Positions 28,506 to 37,110 of a DNA stretch of 64,000 nucleotides are shown in pieces (position 1 is the stretch's first letter; the number at the start of each line of letters is the position of its first letter). The DNA is from Nocardia speluncae NBRC 108251 (GTDB lineage: Bacteria > Actinomycetota > Actinomycetes > Mycobacteriales > Mycobacteriaceae). The stretch is taken from positions 1-64,000 of the forward strand of contig NZ_BDBZ01000034.1 in the NCBI RefSeq assembly GCF_001613245.1. The letters are read 5' to 3'. Position numbers and translations under genes: made by a program. The notes below the pieces were generated by a model. That model was not told where the DNA came from, ran no database searches, and worked only from the letters and a program-made list of their open reading frames with translations.

Positions 28506-28712
28506 TCAGCTGAGCGCGCGAACTCCGGTGGCCTGCGGGCCTTTGGTGCCCTGACCAACCTCGAACTCGACCTTCTGATTTTCCTCGAGGGTACGGAACC
28601 CCGAACCCTGGATTTCGGAGTAGTGGACGAAGACGTCCGCAGAGCCGTCTTCGGGCGCGATGAAGCCGAAGCCCTTCTCCGCGTTGAACCACTTCACAGT
28701 TCCCTGTGCCAT
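28506..28712 (-). CDS. cspA: Cold-shock protein
   Basis: Single OB-fold nucleic-acid chaperone of 68 residues. RNP1 is seen as KGFGFIAP and RNP2 as DVFVHYSEI. It begins MAQGTVKWFNAEKGFGF, nearly the actinobacterial consensus. AGAAAAGAGAAGGAAC lies upstream of the ATG. Cold-shock genes usually carry a long structured 5' leader, and the 430-base gap upstream is compatible with that. Confidence 0.96.
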   Translation of the reverse strand: MAQGTVKWFNAEKGFGFIAPEDGSADVFVHYSEIQGSGFRTLEENQKVEFEVGQGTKGPQATGVRALS

Positions 28713-29144
28713 TCTGTTCCTTCTCTTTTCTTACTCGGAACGGCGGACAACTTAGTTTCGTCCACCGGGCCTGTTCCGAACCCCTGTACTCTGGACTCCC
28801 GCAGGGCCTTCGTAAGCGGTTCGCAACATCGATCCTGCCAAGGTTTGGACTTTGCATCCGTTCCCTCGAACACAGAAGCTTGCGACCGAGACCCAGTGAA
28901 CCATGTCTTTGGGAAATTCAACAGCGGAGTTACCGACAATTTGCAAAAAAATTGATCTCGCGAATGCGGCTATAAGGGATAGCCCGGTGGAATCTGAACT
29001 TCCGGTATGTTTGCCTAGCGATAACCAGCGAGCGGACCGCGTACCCAGCTGTGACCCAGATCGCTATTGGGTATCGAATCCGCAGGCAACGAGCAGCGGA
29101 CGCCGACGTTTCACATCATTCGGACGCGCAGAAGGTTCGGCGAC
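28713..29144. other. Divergent intergenic region cspA/helicase
   Basis: About 430 bases, locally AT-richer than the window (for example TTTGCAAAAAAATTG near 28940). It should contain the cspA leader and both promoters. A TATAAG on the plus strand near 28971 could serve the helicase gene. No gene seen. Confidence 0.45.
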
Positions 29145-31508
29145 ATGACGCACGAGGTCCGATCCGACGCCGGCTACGGGCGATCGTTGCTGAATCGTGT
29201 CCTGCGTGGGGGCGAGGATACCGATTCGCGGCTGACGCATATCGCGGAGGCCCCCGGCCACGCGGCCCGGACGGCCGAATGGCCGATCTGGGCGGCGCCT
29301 GCGGTTGTCGACGCGCTCCGCGAGGAAGGTATCGCAACACCGTGGAGTCATCAGGCCGCCACCGCCGAGCTCGCCCACGACGGGCGGAACGTGGTCGTAT
29401 CCACCGGGACCGCCTCGGGTAAATCGCTGGGCTACCACCTCCCGGTGCTCACCGCCTTACACGACGACCCGCGCGCCACGGCGCTGTATATCGCGCCGAC
29501 CAAAGCACTCGGCGCCGACCAGTTGCGAATGGTCGGTGAACTCACCCGGCACAAAGCACTACGCCACATCCCGGTGGCCGCCTATGACGGCGATACACCG
29601 ACGGAAATCCGTCAATTGGTACGGGAGGAAGCACGGTGGGTGTTCACCAATCCCGACATGATGCACCTCGGGCTACTGCGCTCCCACCAGCGCTGGGCGC
29701 GGCTGCTGCGCCGGCTGCGCTATGTGGTTGTCGACGAATGCCACGCCTACCGGGGAATCTTCGGCTCCCACGTGGCACTGATACTGCGGCGCCTGCGCCG
29801 ATTGGCTGTCCACTACGGCGCCGACCCGGTGTTCGTACTCTGCTCCGCGACTGCCGCCGATCCGGCCGCCGCCGCATCGCGGCTGATCGGCTCGGACTGT
29901 GCCGCAGTGACCGAGGACGGGTCGCCGAGAGGGGCGCGGACCATCGCGTTCTGGGAGCCTCCGCTACTCACCTCGATACAGGGCGAGAACGGCGCCCCTG
30001 TACGACTGGGCGCCACTACCGAGGCCGCCCGGATCACCGCCGACCTGGTGCTCGAAGGGGCCCGCACCCTGACCTTCGCGCGGTCTCGGCGGGCCGCGGA
30101 GCTGATCGCTCTGCACACCCGGCAGCTGCTGACGGAAACCGCCCCTGAACTGGCCGACCGGATCGCCGCCTACCGGGGCGGCTACCTGCCCGAAGACCGC
30201 CGGGCACTCGAAGCGGGGCTCGCAGACGGATCGCTACTCGCCGCGGCAACCACCAACGCTCTGGAACTCGGCGTAGACATCGCAGGCCTGGACGCAGTGG
30301 TCCTCGCCGGTTTCCCCGGCACCGTGGCCTCGTTCCGCCAGCAAATCGGACGCGCCGGACGGCGGACCCAGGGCGCGCTGGCGGTGCTGGTGGCTCGCGA
30401 CGACCCGCTGGACACCTTCCTCGTCCACCACCCGGAAGCCCTGCTGGACCGCCCGGTAGAGGCCACGATCATCGATCCCGCCAACCCCTATGTACTCGGT
30501 CCGCAACTGCTGTGCGCGGCCATGGAACTACCTCTCGACGATGCCGAGGTCCAGCGCCTCGCCGACCACCGGATAGTGGCCGAACTCGCAGGCAGGGGGC
30601 TGATTCGCCGGCGACGGTCGAACGGCGGCCACCACTGGTTCTATACCGCTGCCGAACCACCCCACGATTCGGTCGATGTCCGCGGCGGTATCGGCAGCCC
30701 GGTAGCGATCGTGGTCGGCGAGACCGGGCGGTTCCTCGGCACGACGGACGCGGCCCGCGCGCCGGCGACCCTCCACCAGGGAGCGGTACATCTGCACCAA
30801 GGCGAGACCTACGTGGTCGACGAACTCGACCTCGACGGGAATGTAGCATTCGTACGCGAAGAGACACCGGGCTGGACCACCAGCGCCCGGCAGATCACTT
30901 CCCTCAGCATTGATTCGATCCGGGAAAGCCGCGTGTTCGGGCAGGTCACAGCTGCACTGGCAACGGTCACGGTGCACAGCCAGGTCATCGGTTACCTGCG
31001 TACCGCGGTCACCGGCGAGGTACTCGATATGGTCGAGCTCGACCTGCCGCCGCAGCAGCTGCCCACTACCGCGGTGCTCTTCACGGTTACCTCCGACCTA
31101 CTGGCACGCGCCGGGATCGCGACTGCCGATGTGCCCGGCTCATTACACGCCGCCGAACACGCGGCGATCGGACTGTTGCCGCTGGTCGCGACCTGTGACC
31201 GCTGGGATATCGGCGGTGTGTCCACCGCCGAGCATCCCGACACCGGCCTCCCCACGGTGTTCGTCTACGACGGGCAGGCCGGTGGCGCCGGTTTTGCCGA
31301 ACGCGGCTACGCCCTGCTGCGGCAGTGGCTGGGGGCCACGCTGGCCGCCGTGGAGTCGTGTTCGTGTCGCACCGGCTGCCCGTCGTGTGTGCAGTCACCC
31401 AAATGCGGAAACGGGAACGACCCACTCGACAAGGCCGGTGCAATCAGGTTGTTGACGGCGATTCTGGCCGAGCCGGGCGAGCCTGGTCGCCCGTCCGGTC
31501 TTGCATGA
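29145..31508 (+). CDS. DEAD/DEAH-box helicase with C-terminal zinc domain (MrfA/YprA type)
   Basis: SF2 helicase of 787 residues. Motif I is GTASGKS at 88-94, the motif II box DECH is near 196, and a helicase C domain contains QQIGRAGRR. The C-terminal DUF1998-type four-cysteine cluster is CSCRTGCPSCVQSPKCG near 738-755. This architecture matches Bacillus MrfA, a 3'-5' helicase for mitomycin-type damage, and mycobacterial Rv3649. Start is ATG 29145, giving MTHEVRSDAGYG; upstream sequence in frame is not family-like. Confidence 0.92.
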   Translation: MTHEVRSDAGYGRSLLNRVLRGGEDTDSRLTHIAEAPGHAARTAEWPIWAAPAVVDALREEGIATPWSHQAATAELAHDGRNVVVSTGTASGKSLGYHLPVLTALHDDPRATALYIAPTKALGADQLRMVGELTRHKALRHIPVAAYDGDTPTEIRQLVREEARWVFTNPDMMHLGLLRSHQRWARLLRRLRYVVVDECHAYRGIFGSHVALILRRLRRLAVHYGADPVFVLCSATAADPAAAASRLIGSDCAAVTEDGSPRGARTIAFWEPPLLTSIQGENGAPVRLGATTEAARITADLVLEGARTLTFARSRRAAELIALHTRQLLTETAPELADRIAAYRGGYLPEDRRALEAGLADGSLLAAATTNALELGVDIAGLDAVVLAGFPGTVASFRQQIGRAGRRTQGALAVLVARDDPLDTFLVHHPEALLDRPVEATIIDPANPYVLGPQLLCAAMELPLDDAEVQRLADHRIVAELAGRGLIRRRRSNGGHHWFYTAAEPPHDSVDVRGGIGSPVAIVVGETGRFLGTTDAARAPATLHQGAVHLHQGETYVVDELDLDGNVAFVREETPGWTTSARQITSLSIDSIRESRVFGQVTAALATVTVHSQVIGYLRTAVTGEVLDMVELDLPPQQLPTTAVLFTVTSDLLARAGIATADVPGSLHAAEHAAIGLLPLVATCDRWDIGGVSTAEHPDTGLPTVFVYDGQAGGAGFAERGYALLRQWLGATLAAVESCSCRTGCPSCVQSPKCGNGNDPLDKAGAIRLLTAILAEPGEPGRPSGLA

Positions 31509-31750
31509 CCGGTACACACTGGTCAGTACGCTCACTCCTCCTGGCGATACCGCCAACCTGCCCATCCCTCGCCCGATTTAACAGGAACATGATCATGTTA
31601 ACTGAATTGTTGCCCCGTAACGGATCGGTAGCTGTCGACAATGCAACCGAATCAATTCAATAACAAACTCCTATTTCAGGTAGCGAGCCATTAATTGCCC
31701 TACCTAACCGAATGCGGTATTCGTCGTTAACAAATTCCCGCGAAAGCCGA
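31509..31750. other. AT-rich intergenic region with palindrome
   Basis: Between the convergent helicase and tad operon ends. From about 31570 to 31745 the base composition drops well below the window's average GC. A perfect 14-bp palindrome AACATGATCATGTT lies at 31586-31599. No gene is supported here. Confidence 0.5.
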
Positions 31751-32218
31751 TCACTCACCTTCTTCCACCGGGCCCGCTCGTGCAATCGCTCGTATACTCT
31801 GCGACCCGAACGGACCCGACGGTACTTTTTCTTCGACCTCGATCAGCACGTCCCATCCAGCAACCTCGCACCGGACAACTCTCGCCTTCATGCGCCGGCC
31901 GAGCGCTTCGGCAGCGGCACATCCCGCATCGGCACCTGCGGGTAGTTCCGCGGCGGCGGCCAGCGCCGCGAGATCGGCCGCCGCCTGCGCCCGGTGCCGG
32001 GCCGCGATCACTCCGCCCACATGCGTGACGAGCACGGTGAGCGCGAGCAGCGCGGCCAGGGCGAGGCACGCGGTCACCGTCGCCGACCCATCGTCCTCAG
32101 AAAGGTTCACAGGCCTCGGGCGGCCGGTCATATGCGCACCGGGGCCACAGTCCGTCGCGACGTCCGGGTTCCGGCTCGACCGACTCCGGAATCGCACCGC
32201 CGTGGGTCCCGTATTCAT
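31751..32218 (-). CDS. TadE-like secretion-helper protein (Rv3654c-like)
   Basis: Last gene of the tad operon, 155 residues. An Arg-rich leader precedes one hydrophobic segment, GSATVTACLALAALLALTV (about 45-65), with the TadE/TadG-like Gly-x-x-Thr-Val start, then a small Ala-rich extracytoplasmic domain with two cysteines. The ATG at 32218 overlaps the previous stop as ATGA and has GGAGGG upstream; a later ATG at 32131 is possible. In actinobacteria this protein is the helicase/secretion neighbour-type minor pseudopilin. Confidence 0.8.
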   Translation of the reverse strand: MNTGPTAVRFRSRSSRNPDVATDCGPGAHMTGRPRPVNLSEDDGSATVTACLALAALLALTVLVTHVGGVIAARHRAQAAADLAALAAAAELPAGADAGCAAAEALGRRMKARVVRCEVAGWDVLIEVEEKVPSGPFGSQSIRAIARAGPVEEGE

Positions 32219-32625
32219 ATGCCCTCCCCCGGTTCCCACGCGGCCACCGCCTCGGCACGCAGCTCGAGCGCGGGTAACAGCGGGACATCTGCGGTGACCA
32301 CCGCCACCACCCGATCGGCCTCGTAGCGCACGGAGATATCCGCACCGTCCGGCGCGACCTGCCGTGCCGTGGGCTCGGCGGCCGCCCGGTCGCCTCGTGC
32401 GGCGAGCCGGGCAGCCTCCCGGGCGGCATCGACACAGCGCACCTGGGTGACAGCGGCAAAAACCGCACCCACGCACAATGCCACCGCGGCGGCCAGAGCG
32501 CCTAGTGCGATCGCCGCCTCGACAGTCACCGAACCGGTGTCGTCTCGTAGCGTCCCCCGGGCCCGCACCGTCTCAGGAGCGTTCGGGCCGGACCTCCGGT
32601 ACGGTCCGGTCTGCTGGCTAGACAC
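32215..32625 (-). CDS. TadE-family minor pilin
   Basis: Minor pseudopilin of 136 residues. After about 30 basic residues comes GSVTVEAAIALGALAAAVAL, the TadE hallmark with a glutamate at +5 after the Gly, followed by a C-terminal domain with predicted beta structure. It starts inside the end of the pilin gene and overlaps the next gene by 4 bases. Confidence 0.85.
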   Translation of the reverse strand: MSSQQTGPYRRSGPNAPETVRARGTLRDDTGSVTVEAAIALGALAAAVALCVGAVFAAVTQVRCVDAAREAARLAARGDRAAAEPTARQVAPDGADISVRYEADRVVAVVTADVPLLPALELRAEAVAAWEPGEGI

Positions 32626-32854
32626 TTGTGTTCAAAGCCTTTTCGATGATCCCGGTCAGCGCGTCGGGGATACTCTCGCCGGTAACCACCGTGTACAGGA
32701 CGGCGCCGAACGCCGCCGCAGCGATCGTGCCGATTGCATATTCCACGGTGCTCATCCCCTCGTCCGCAACGGCGGCATGCAGGAGACGGGCATTGACCCC
32801 GCCGCCGGCCGCGCTCAACCGCCGCACCGGCCCGCATTCGCTCACTTTCCGCAT
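32618..32854 (-). CDS. Flp-like pilin (DUF4244)
   Basis: Small major-pilin candidate of 78 residues. It has the prepilin signature DEGMSTVEYAIGTIAAAAFG, with cleavage expected after Gly33 and the conserved Glu-Tyr at mature positions 5-6, followed by a hydrophobic helix. The ATG at 32854 has GAAGGGGA upstream. It is the likely fibre subunit of the tad pilus. The prepilin peptidase is not encoded in the window. Confidence 0.85.
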   Translation of the reverse strand: MRKVSECGPVRRLSAAGGGVNARLLHAAVADEGMSTVEYAIGTIAAAAFGAVLYTVVTGESIPDALTGIIEKALNTSV

Positions 32855-32922
32855 CTGTATCCCCTTCTCGACTCCGTACGGCCGATCCGTACGCAGGTAC
32901 CTCTCGGTGTCCGGCGGCGCGC

Positions 32923-33522
32923 TCACAGCAGCGCACCGCCCAGCACCCGGCCTGCCAGCCCCACGATCACCGGGACGATGCCCAGGCAGACGAACGCCGG
33001 CAGGAAGCACAGGCCCAGCGGGCCGCCGATCAACACTCCGGCACGCTCGGCCCGCGCGGTCGCCGCCTCCTCGACCAGGGCCCGGTGTTCTTCTGCCAAC
33101 TCGCCCACCGCCGTCGCCAGCGAAGACCCGGAGCGAGCAGACCGGCGTGCCAGCCGTGCCAAAGCTTCGAACTCGGGTGCCGCCGCGGCTTCCGACCCGG
33201 CGGGCGCCCAGGCGGTGGCCGGGTCCGCACCCATGGCGAGCAGGTCGGCTGCATGCTGTAGCGGTTCCGCCAGACGGGCGGGGCAGGTGGGCACCACGGC
33301 GCGGACCGCGCCATCGGTCGGCAAACCGGCACGTAAACACGCCGCCAGCAGATCGAAGAGGGTCGCAGTCGCTACCGGGTCCACCGGGCCGCGCGTTCCG
33401 GGCGCGGCCGCCCGCCCCCCGACCGGGCCGGCACAAAGCCGCGCGATCACCGGCACACGGGACGGAACCAGCAGCAATGCTGCGGCCAGCAGCAGGCAGG
33501 GCCACTCCGGACCAGCTGTCAT
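32923..33522 (-). CDS. tadC: TadC-like type II secretion F domain protein
   Basis: Inner-membrane platform protein, 199 residues, shorter than proteobacterial TadC but usual for actinobacteria. There are N-terminal and C-terminal hydrophobic helices around a T2SSF helical domain (LFDLLAACLRAGLPTDGAV, ARRSARSGSSLA). It is transcribed after tadB with a 106-base gap and ends 68 bases before the pilin ATG. Confidence 0.83.
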   Translation of the reverse strand: MTAGPEWPCLLLAAALLLVPSRVPVIARLCAGPVGGRAAAPGTRGPVDPVATATLFDLLAACLRAGLPTDGAVRAVVPTCPARLAEPLQHAADLLAMGADPATAWAPAGSEAAAAPEFEALARLARRSARSGSSLATAVGELAEEHRALVEEAATARAERAGVLIGGPLGLCFLPAFVCLGIVPVIVGLAGRVLGGALL

Positions 33523-33628
33523 CAGCAGCGCCCATGCATCACGACCGGCCGGCCGCCGGAATATCGGCCGGGCCTGGAGCGATATCGAAACCCTCGGTTC
33601 GGGAGACGATCACGACAGGCGGCCGGGC

Positions 33629-34447
33629 TCATCGCGATACCACCCGGCGGGTTATTTCATCGGCCCACAGCAATCCCGCACAGGCCAGGCCCGCGCCGAG
33701 TGGCAGGAGATAGGTGCCGATCCCGGAGATAAGGAGAACGCGCAGCGGATCGGCCCCCATCAGCTGTCCCAAACCGATGCCCAACACCGGAAGTACTGCC
33801 AGGATGGCGGCCGTGGCCCGGGCTCCGGCCAATGCGGCTTCCGTCCGGCTGCGGAATTTGGCCCGAGCCGCCAGATCGGTGCGAGCCGCGGACAGCAGTT
33901 CGGCCAGAGCGAGGCCGTGGCGTTCGGCAACCCGCCAAGCATCCGCGACCCGGGCCAGTTCGGTGGCGATCACCGTTCCCGGACCGAGTATTCCGTCGGC
34001 CCCGGATCCGCCCAACCGGCTACGAGCAGCGCCGACCGCGAACGCCTGTGCCGCGATTCCCGAGGTTTCGCGGGCGGCTACGGCGGCGGCGACGCTGGGA
34101 TGCGCGCCCACGTGCAGTTCCGCGATCACCGCCGCCAAGCCGTCGAGCAGGTATCCGCATTCGGTACGGTGCCGCGCGGACCGGCGGGCCCGGCGCACCC
34201 GAACCGCTACGGTCGCCCCGACGAGGACCGCGGTGACAAGTGCCCCACTTCCCAGACTCAGCGCCACCGCGCCGCCCACACCGACAATGCAGTGGAGAGA
34301 TCGGTGCACGGGTATTCGGCGCCTCCGCTGCGAACGCAGGACGCGCGGATATCGCCGACGAGCAGCCGCTGCCGGGAGGATGAGCAGGCCCAGCGCAACA
34401 CAGCCGAGAGCCGCGATCGCCGGTCCGGCCGGTTCTCCGGGAATCAT
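33629..34447 (-). CDS. tadB: TadB-like type II secretion F domain protein
   Basis: Inner-membrane platform protein of 272 residues. Hydrophobic N-terminal helices (about 8-70) are followed by a T2SSF domain with RVAERHGLALAELLSAAR, and by two C-terminal helices. It partners TadC and the TadA ATPase. The start overlaps tadA by 4 bases (ATGA), which indicates coupling. Confidence 0.85.
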   Translation of the reverse strand: MIPGEPAGPAIAALGCVALGLLILPAAAARRRYPRVLRSQRRRRIPVHRSLHCIVGVGGAVALSLGSGALVTAVLVGATVAVRVRRARRSARHRTECGYLLDGLAAVIAELHVGAHPSVAAAVAARETSGIAAQAFAVGAARSRLGGSGADGILGPGTVIATELARVADAWRVAERHGLALAELLSAARTDLAARAKFRSRTEAALAGARATAAILAVLPVLGIGLGQLMGADPLRVLLISGIGTYLLPLGAGLACAGLLWADEITRRVVSR

Positions 34448-35643
34448 CCGACCAGCCGTTCTTCGAGCAACCCGAACAGCAGCTCGGCTCCGGGGCCTGG
34501 ACCGCCGGGGCGCCAGGCCGGGCAGATCTCGACCCAGCCGTGGCTGTCTCGCCGCACCACACCGATCTCCCGGAGGGTGCGTGCACCATCGGCACGCCGC
34601 TGAACGTGCAGTACGACCTGGACCGCGGCGGCCAGCTGACTGTGCAGAGCGGGGCGATCCATACCGCCCGAACCCGCAAGCGCCTCGAGCCTGGCCGGAA
34701 CCTCATGCGGTGAGTTGGCATGTACGGTTCCCGCACCCCCGTCGTGTCCGGTGTTGAGGGCGGTGAGCAGGTCCACGACCTCCGCTCCCCGCACCTCGCC
34801 GACCACGATGCGATCCGGCCGCATCCGCAGCGCCTGACGCACCAGGTCGCGCAGCGTGATCTCACCGGCGCCTTCGATATTCGCCGGGCGGGCTACCAGC
34901 CGGACCACGTGGGGATGCGGTGGCGCGAGTTCGGCGGCGTCCTCCACGCAGACGATTCGCTCCCCCGCCGAGGCCTCGGCGAGCAACGCCGAAAGCAGCG
35001 TAGTTTTCCCGGCGCCCGTACCACCCACGACAAGGAATGCGAGCCGAGCCCGGATGATCTTGCGCAACAGAGTTTTCGCTTCGGCCGAAACCGTCCCTGC
35101 CCTGGACAGGGCGTCCAGGCCCTGGGTGGCCGGACGCAGAACGCGCAGCGATAGGCAGGTGCCGCCGAGCGCGACCGGCGACAGCACCGCGTGCAGACGG
35201 ACACCGAAGTTGGCGCCCAGCACGAGTTCCCGTCCCGGGAGCCGGCCGTCCACCCAGGGTTGTGCGTCGTCGAGCCTGCGGCCCGCCGAGAGCGCCAGCC
35301 GCTGGGCCAGGCGTCGCACCGCAGCCTCGTCGGGAAAGGTTATCGAGGTTTTCTCGACCCCGTGCCCACGATCGACCCATACCGCGTCCGGCGCCGTAAC
35401 CAGGACATCGGCGACCGCCGGATCGTGCAGTAGCGGTTCGAGCACGCCGGCACCGGTGAGTTCGGTCTGCAGCAGCCGCAATGCGCGCAGGAGATCGGTA
35501 TCGCCCAGCATTCCGCCCGCTTCGGCCCGGATGGCCGCGGCGACCCGCGCCGGTTCGGGTTCGGCGGATTCGCCGGCCAGCCGCCGGCGCACCCGGTCCA
35601 GGAGTTCGGCCGTGACGATGGTGTCTTCGGTGCCGGCGCTCAT
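34444..35643 (-). CDS. tadA: TadA/CpaF-type secretion ATPase
   Basis: Hexameric ATPase driving pilus assembly, 399 residues. Walker A is GGTGAGKTT at 207-215, the Asp box is in VCVEDAAEL, Walker B is in RIVVGEVRGAE near 279-289 and the His box is in GTVHANS near 305-311. The N-terminal all-alpha domain is typical of CpaF. The start overlaps the upstream ssaB gene by 4 bases. Confidence 0.93.
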   Translation of the reverse strand: MSAGTEDTIVTAELLDRVRRRLAGESAEPEPARVAAAIRAEAGGMLGDTDLLRALRLLQTELTGAGVLEPLLHDPAVADVLVTAPDAVWVDRGHGVEKTSITFPDEAAVRRLAQRLALSAGRRLDDAQPWVDGRLPGRELVLGANFGVRLHAVLSPVALGGTCLSLRVLRPATQGLDALSRAGTVSAEAKTLLRKIIRARLAFLVVGGTGAGKTTLLSALLAEASAGERIVCVEDAAELAPPHPHVVRLVARPANIEGAGEITLRDLVRQALRMRPDRIVVGEVRGAEVVDLLTALNTGHDGGAGTVHANSPHEVPARLEALAGSGGMDRPALHSQLAAAVQVVLHVQRRADGARTLREIGVVRRDSHGWVEICPAWRPGGPGPGAELLFGLLEERLVG

Positions 35644-36746
35644 TCCGGTCGCCGTTCGTCCGGTGGGCTCAGTACCGCCAGCACCGCGTCGCAGGCGGTG
35701 CGCAGTGGACCACGCGGTAACCGCAGGCCACCGCGTTCGAGGCGGGCGCCGAGGCCGGGCTGTGCGCGTACGGCGGCCAGGAGCGGCAGCTCGAGGACCC
35801 TGGCGATTTCGTGACCGCGGAGATTACCCGGGGCCGGGCCGCGGACCACCAGCCCTTGGTTCGGATTCCGGTCTGCGATCCACCGCGCGACGACTTCGGC
35901 TGCTGCCACTGCGCGCAACCGGGCGGGTACGACGAGCACCACCAGATCCGAGGCGTCCAGTATCCGGTCTACATGAGGACCTCGTTCGCTCGAGATATCG
36001 CAGACGACGAGATCGCCTGCCCCACGGGTTGCTTCGATCACCGCGTGCACGGCAGCGGCGCCGATGGGACTCGCCCGGCCCGCGCCGCGGCCGCATGACA
36101 GCACCGACAGGCCCGCGCCGGCGCCGGGGAGGGCGTTGTGCAATTCGGCGGCGGCGACCCGGCCGTCGTCGATGACCAGATCGGGCCAGCGCAGGCCGGG
36201 TGTGCCCTCGATGCCGAGCAGCAGATCCAGGCCGCCACCGTGTGGCACGCCGTCGACGAGCACAGTATTCGGCCGGAACCGAGAGATGGCCGATCGCAAC
36301 GCAACCGCCGCAGCCAAGGTGGACGCCCCCGCACCACCACCTGCTCCGGCCAGGGCGACAACGACTCCGCCGTCGGCATGGCGTTCGCCGTATTCGGCGA
36401 ACTTCTCGATGAGTGCAACTGCCGCTGTGGGCAATGCGACCACACGTTCGGCACCGATTACCGCTGCGGCCTGCCAATCGCCCAATTCGGGTTCGCCGTC
36501 GGTGACGGTGACCACCCCGTTGCGCCGTGGCGGCGCGGCGGCGGCGCATTCCACCGCCGCCCGGGTGTCCAGCACGATGAGTGGTGCGGCCGACCAGACA
36601 TGCCGGCCGGCCGGTGGGTCGGTTTCCTCGATGCGCCGACCGGCCGCTGCGGCCACCCGGCGGACTTCCTCGCGGAGCCGGTGATCTCGGATAACCACCA
36701 GCACAGCGGGTTCGGTGTTCTCCGCGGTGGTCGCTTCGTGGTCCAT
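35640..36746 (-). CDS. SsaB/CpaE-TadZ-like septum-site or pilus-localisation ATPase
   Basis: First gene of the tad operon, 368 residues. A receiver-like N-terminal domain (about 10-115) is followed by a MinD/ParA-type domain. The P-loop reads GAGGGAGAST at 134-143, so the signature lysine of deviant Walker A motifs is absent; nucleotide hydrolysis may be weak. The equivalent mycobacterial protein (Rv3660c) is called a septum-site determinant. TadZ/CpaE proteins place the pilus machine. Confidence 0.85.
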   Translation of the reverse strand: MDHEATTAENTEPAVLVVIRDHRLREEVRRVAAAAGRRIEETDPPAGRHVWSAAPLIVLDTRAAVECAAAAPPRRNGVVTVTDGEPELGDWQAAAVIGAERVVALPTAAVALIEKFAEYGERHADGGVVVALAGAGGGAGASTLAAAVALRSAISRFRPNTVLVDGVPHGGGLDLLLGIEGTPGLRWPDLVIDDGRVAAAELHNALPGAGAGLSVLSCGRGAGRASPIGAAAVHAVIEATRGAGDLVVCDISSERGPHVDRILDASDLVVLVVPARLRAVAAAEVVARWIADRNPNQGLVVRGPAPGNLRGHEIARVLELPLLAAVRAQPGLGARLERGGLRLPRGPLRTACDAVLAVLSPPDERRPE

Positions 36747-37110
36747 ACGAGCCAGCGTGGCCGACGAAGCCGCGCCGAAAGTGGGCTGCGGTGGCGATTG
36801 TGGACAACTCGCGGGCTGTGGACAACTCTACGAGTTCGCGACCGTCCCTTGAATAGAGGACGGCCCCAGCCGGGGGGGGAGGAGGCTGGGGCCGTCAGGG
36901 TTCAGCCCCGGGGGGTCGGGCTGAACGCGCCTGGAACATGTCCAGGTGACAGCCATACTACACCCAATCCCTGACGGAAACGCAAGCCCCGTGACAAAGA
37001 AGTTCGCCGGTTCGAGCCCGCTATTGCACGCCACGGGAAAGTGCAGGTCAGGACCGCCGCATCCACCCGGCGGCGCCGACACGCCAGGCGTGAATGCCTA
37101 TCCTGAACCC
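36747..37110. other. Divergent intergenic region ssaB/HAD
   Basis: About 364 bases between the tad operon start and the HAD gene. Apart from the structured region 36843-36977 no gene is seen; both promoters should be here. Confidence 0.5.
36843..36977. ncRNA. Candidate structured RNA with competing hairpins
   Basis: Nested inverted repeats: CCGTCC/GGACGG (36843-36848, 36858-36863) overlaps the arm of a perfect 13-bp stem GACGGCCCCAGCC/GGCTGGGGCCGTC (36859-36871, 36884-36896). A 9-bp stem GTTCAGCCC/GGGCTGAAC (36900-36926), CCTGG/CCAGG (36930-36946) and the pair CCGTCAGGG/CCCTGACGG (36892-36900, 36969-36977) follow. Several pairings exclude each other, as in a riboswitch or attenuator. The strand is undecided; simple tandem terminators remain possible. 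Confidence 0.4.

Noticed and set aside
31506..31525. TGACC...GGTCA repeat overlapping the helicase stop
   Set aside because: Only the 5-bp arms match well; the inner bases break symmetry and the position inside the stop codon gives no clear role.
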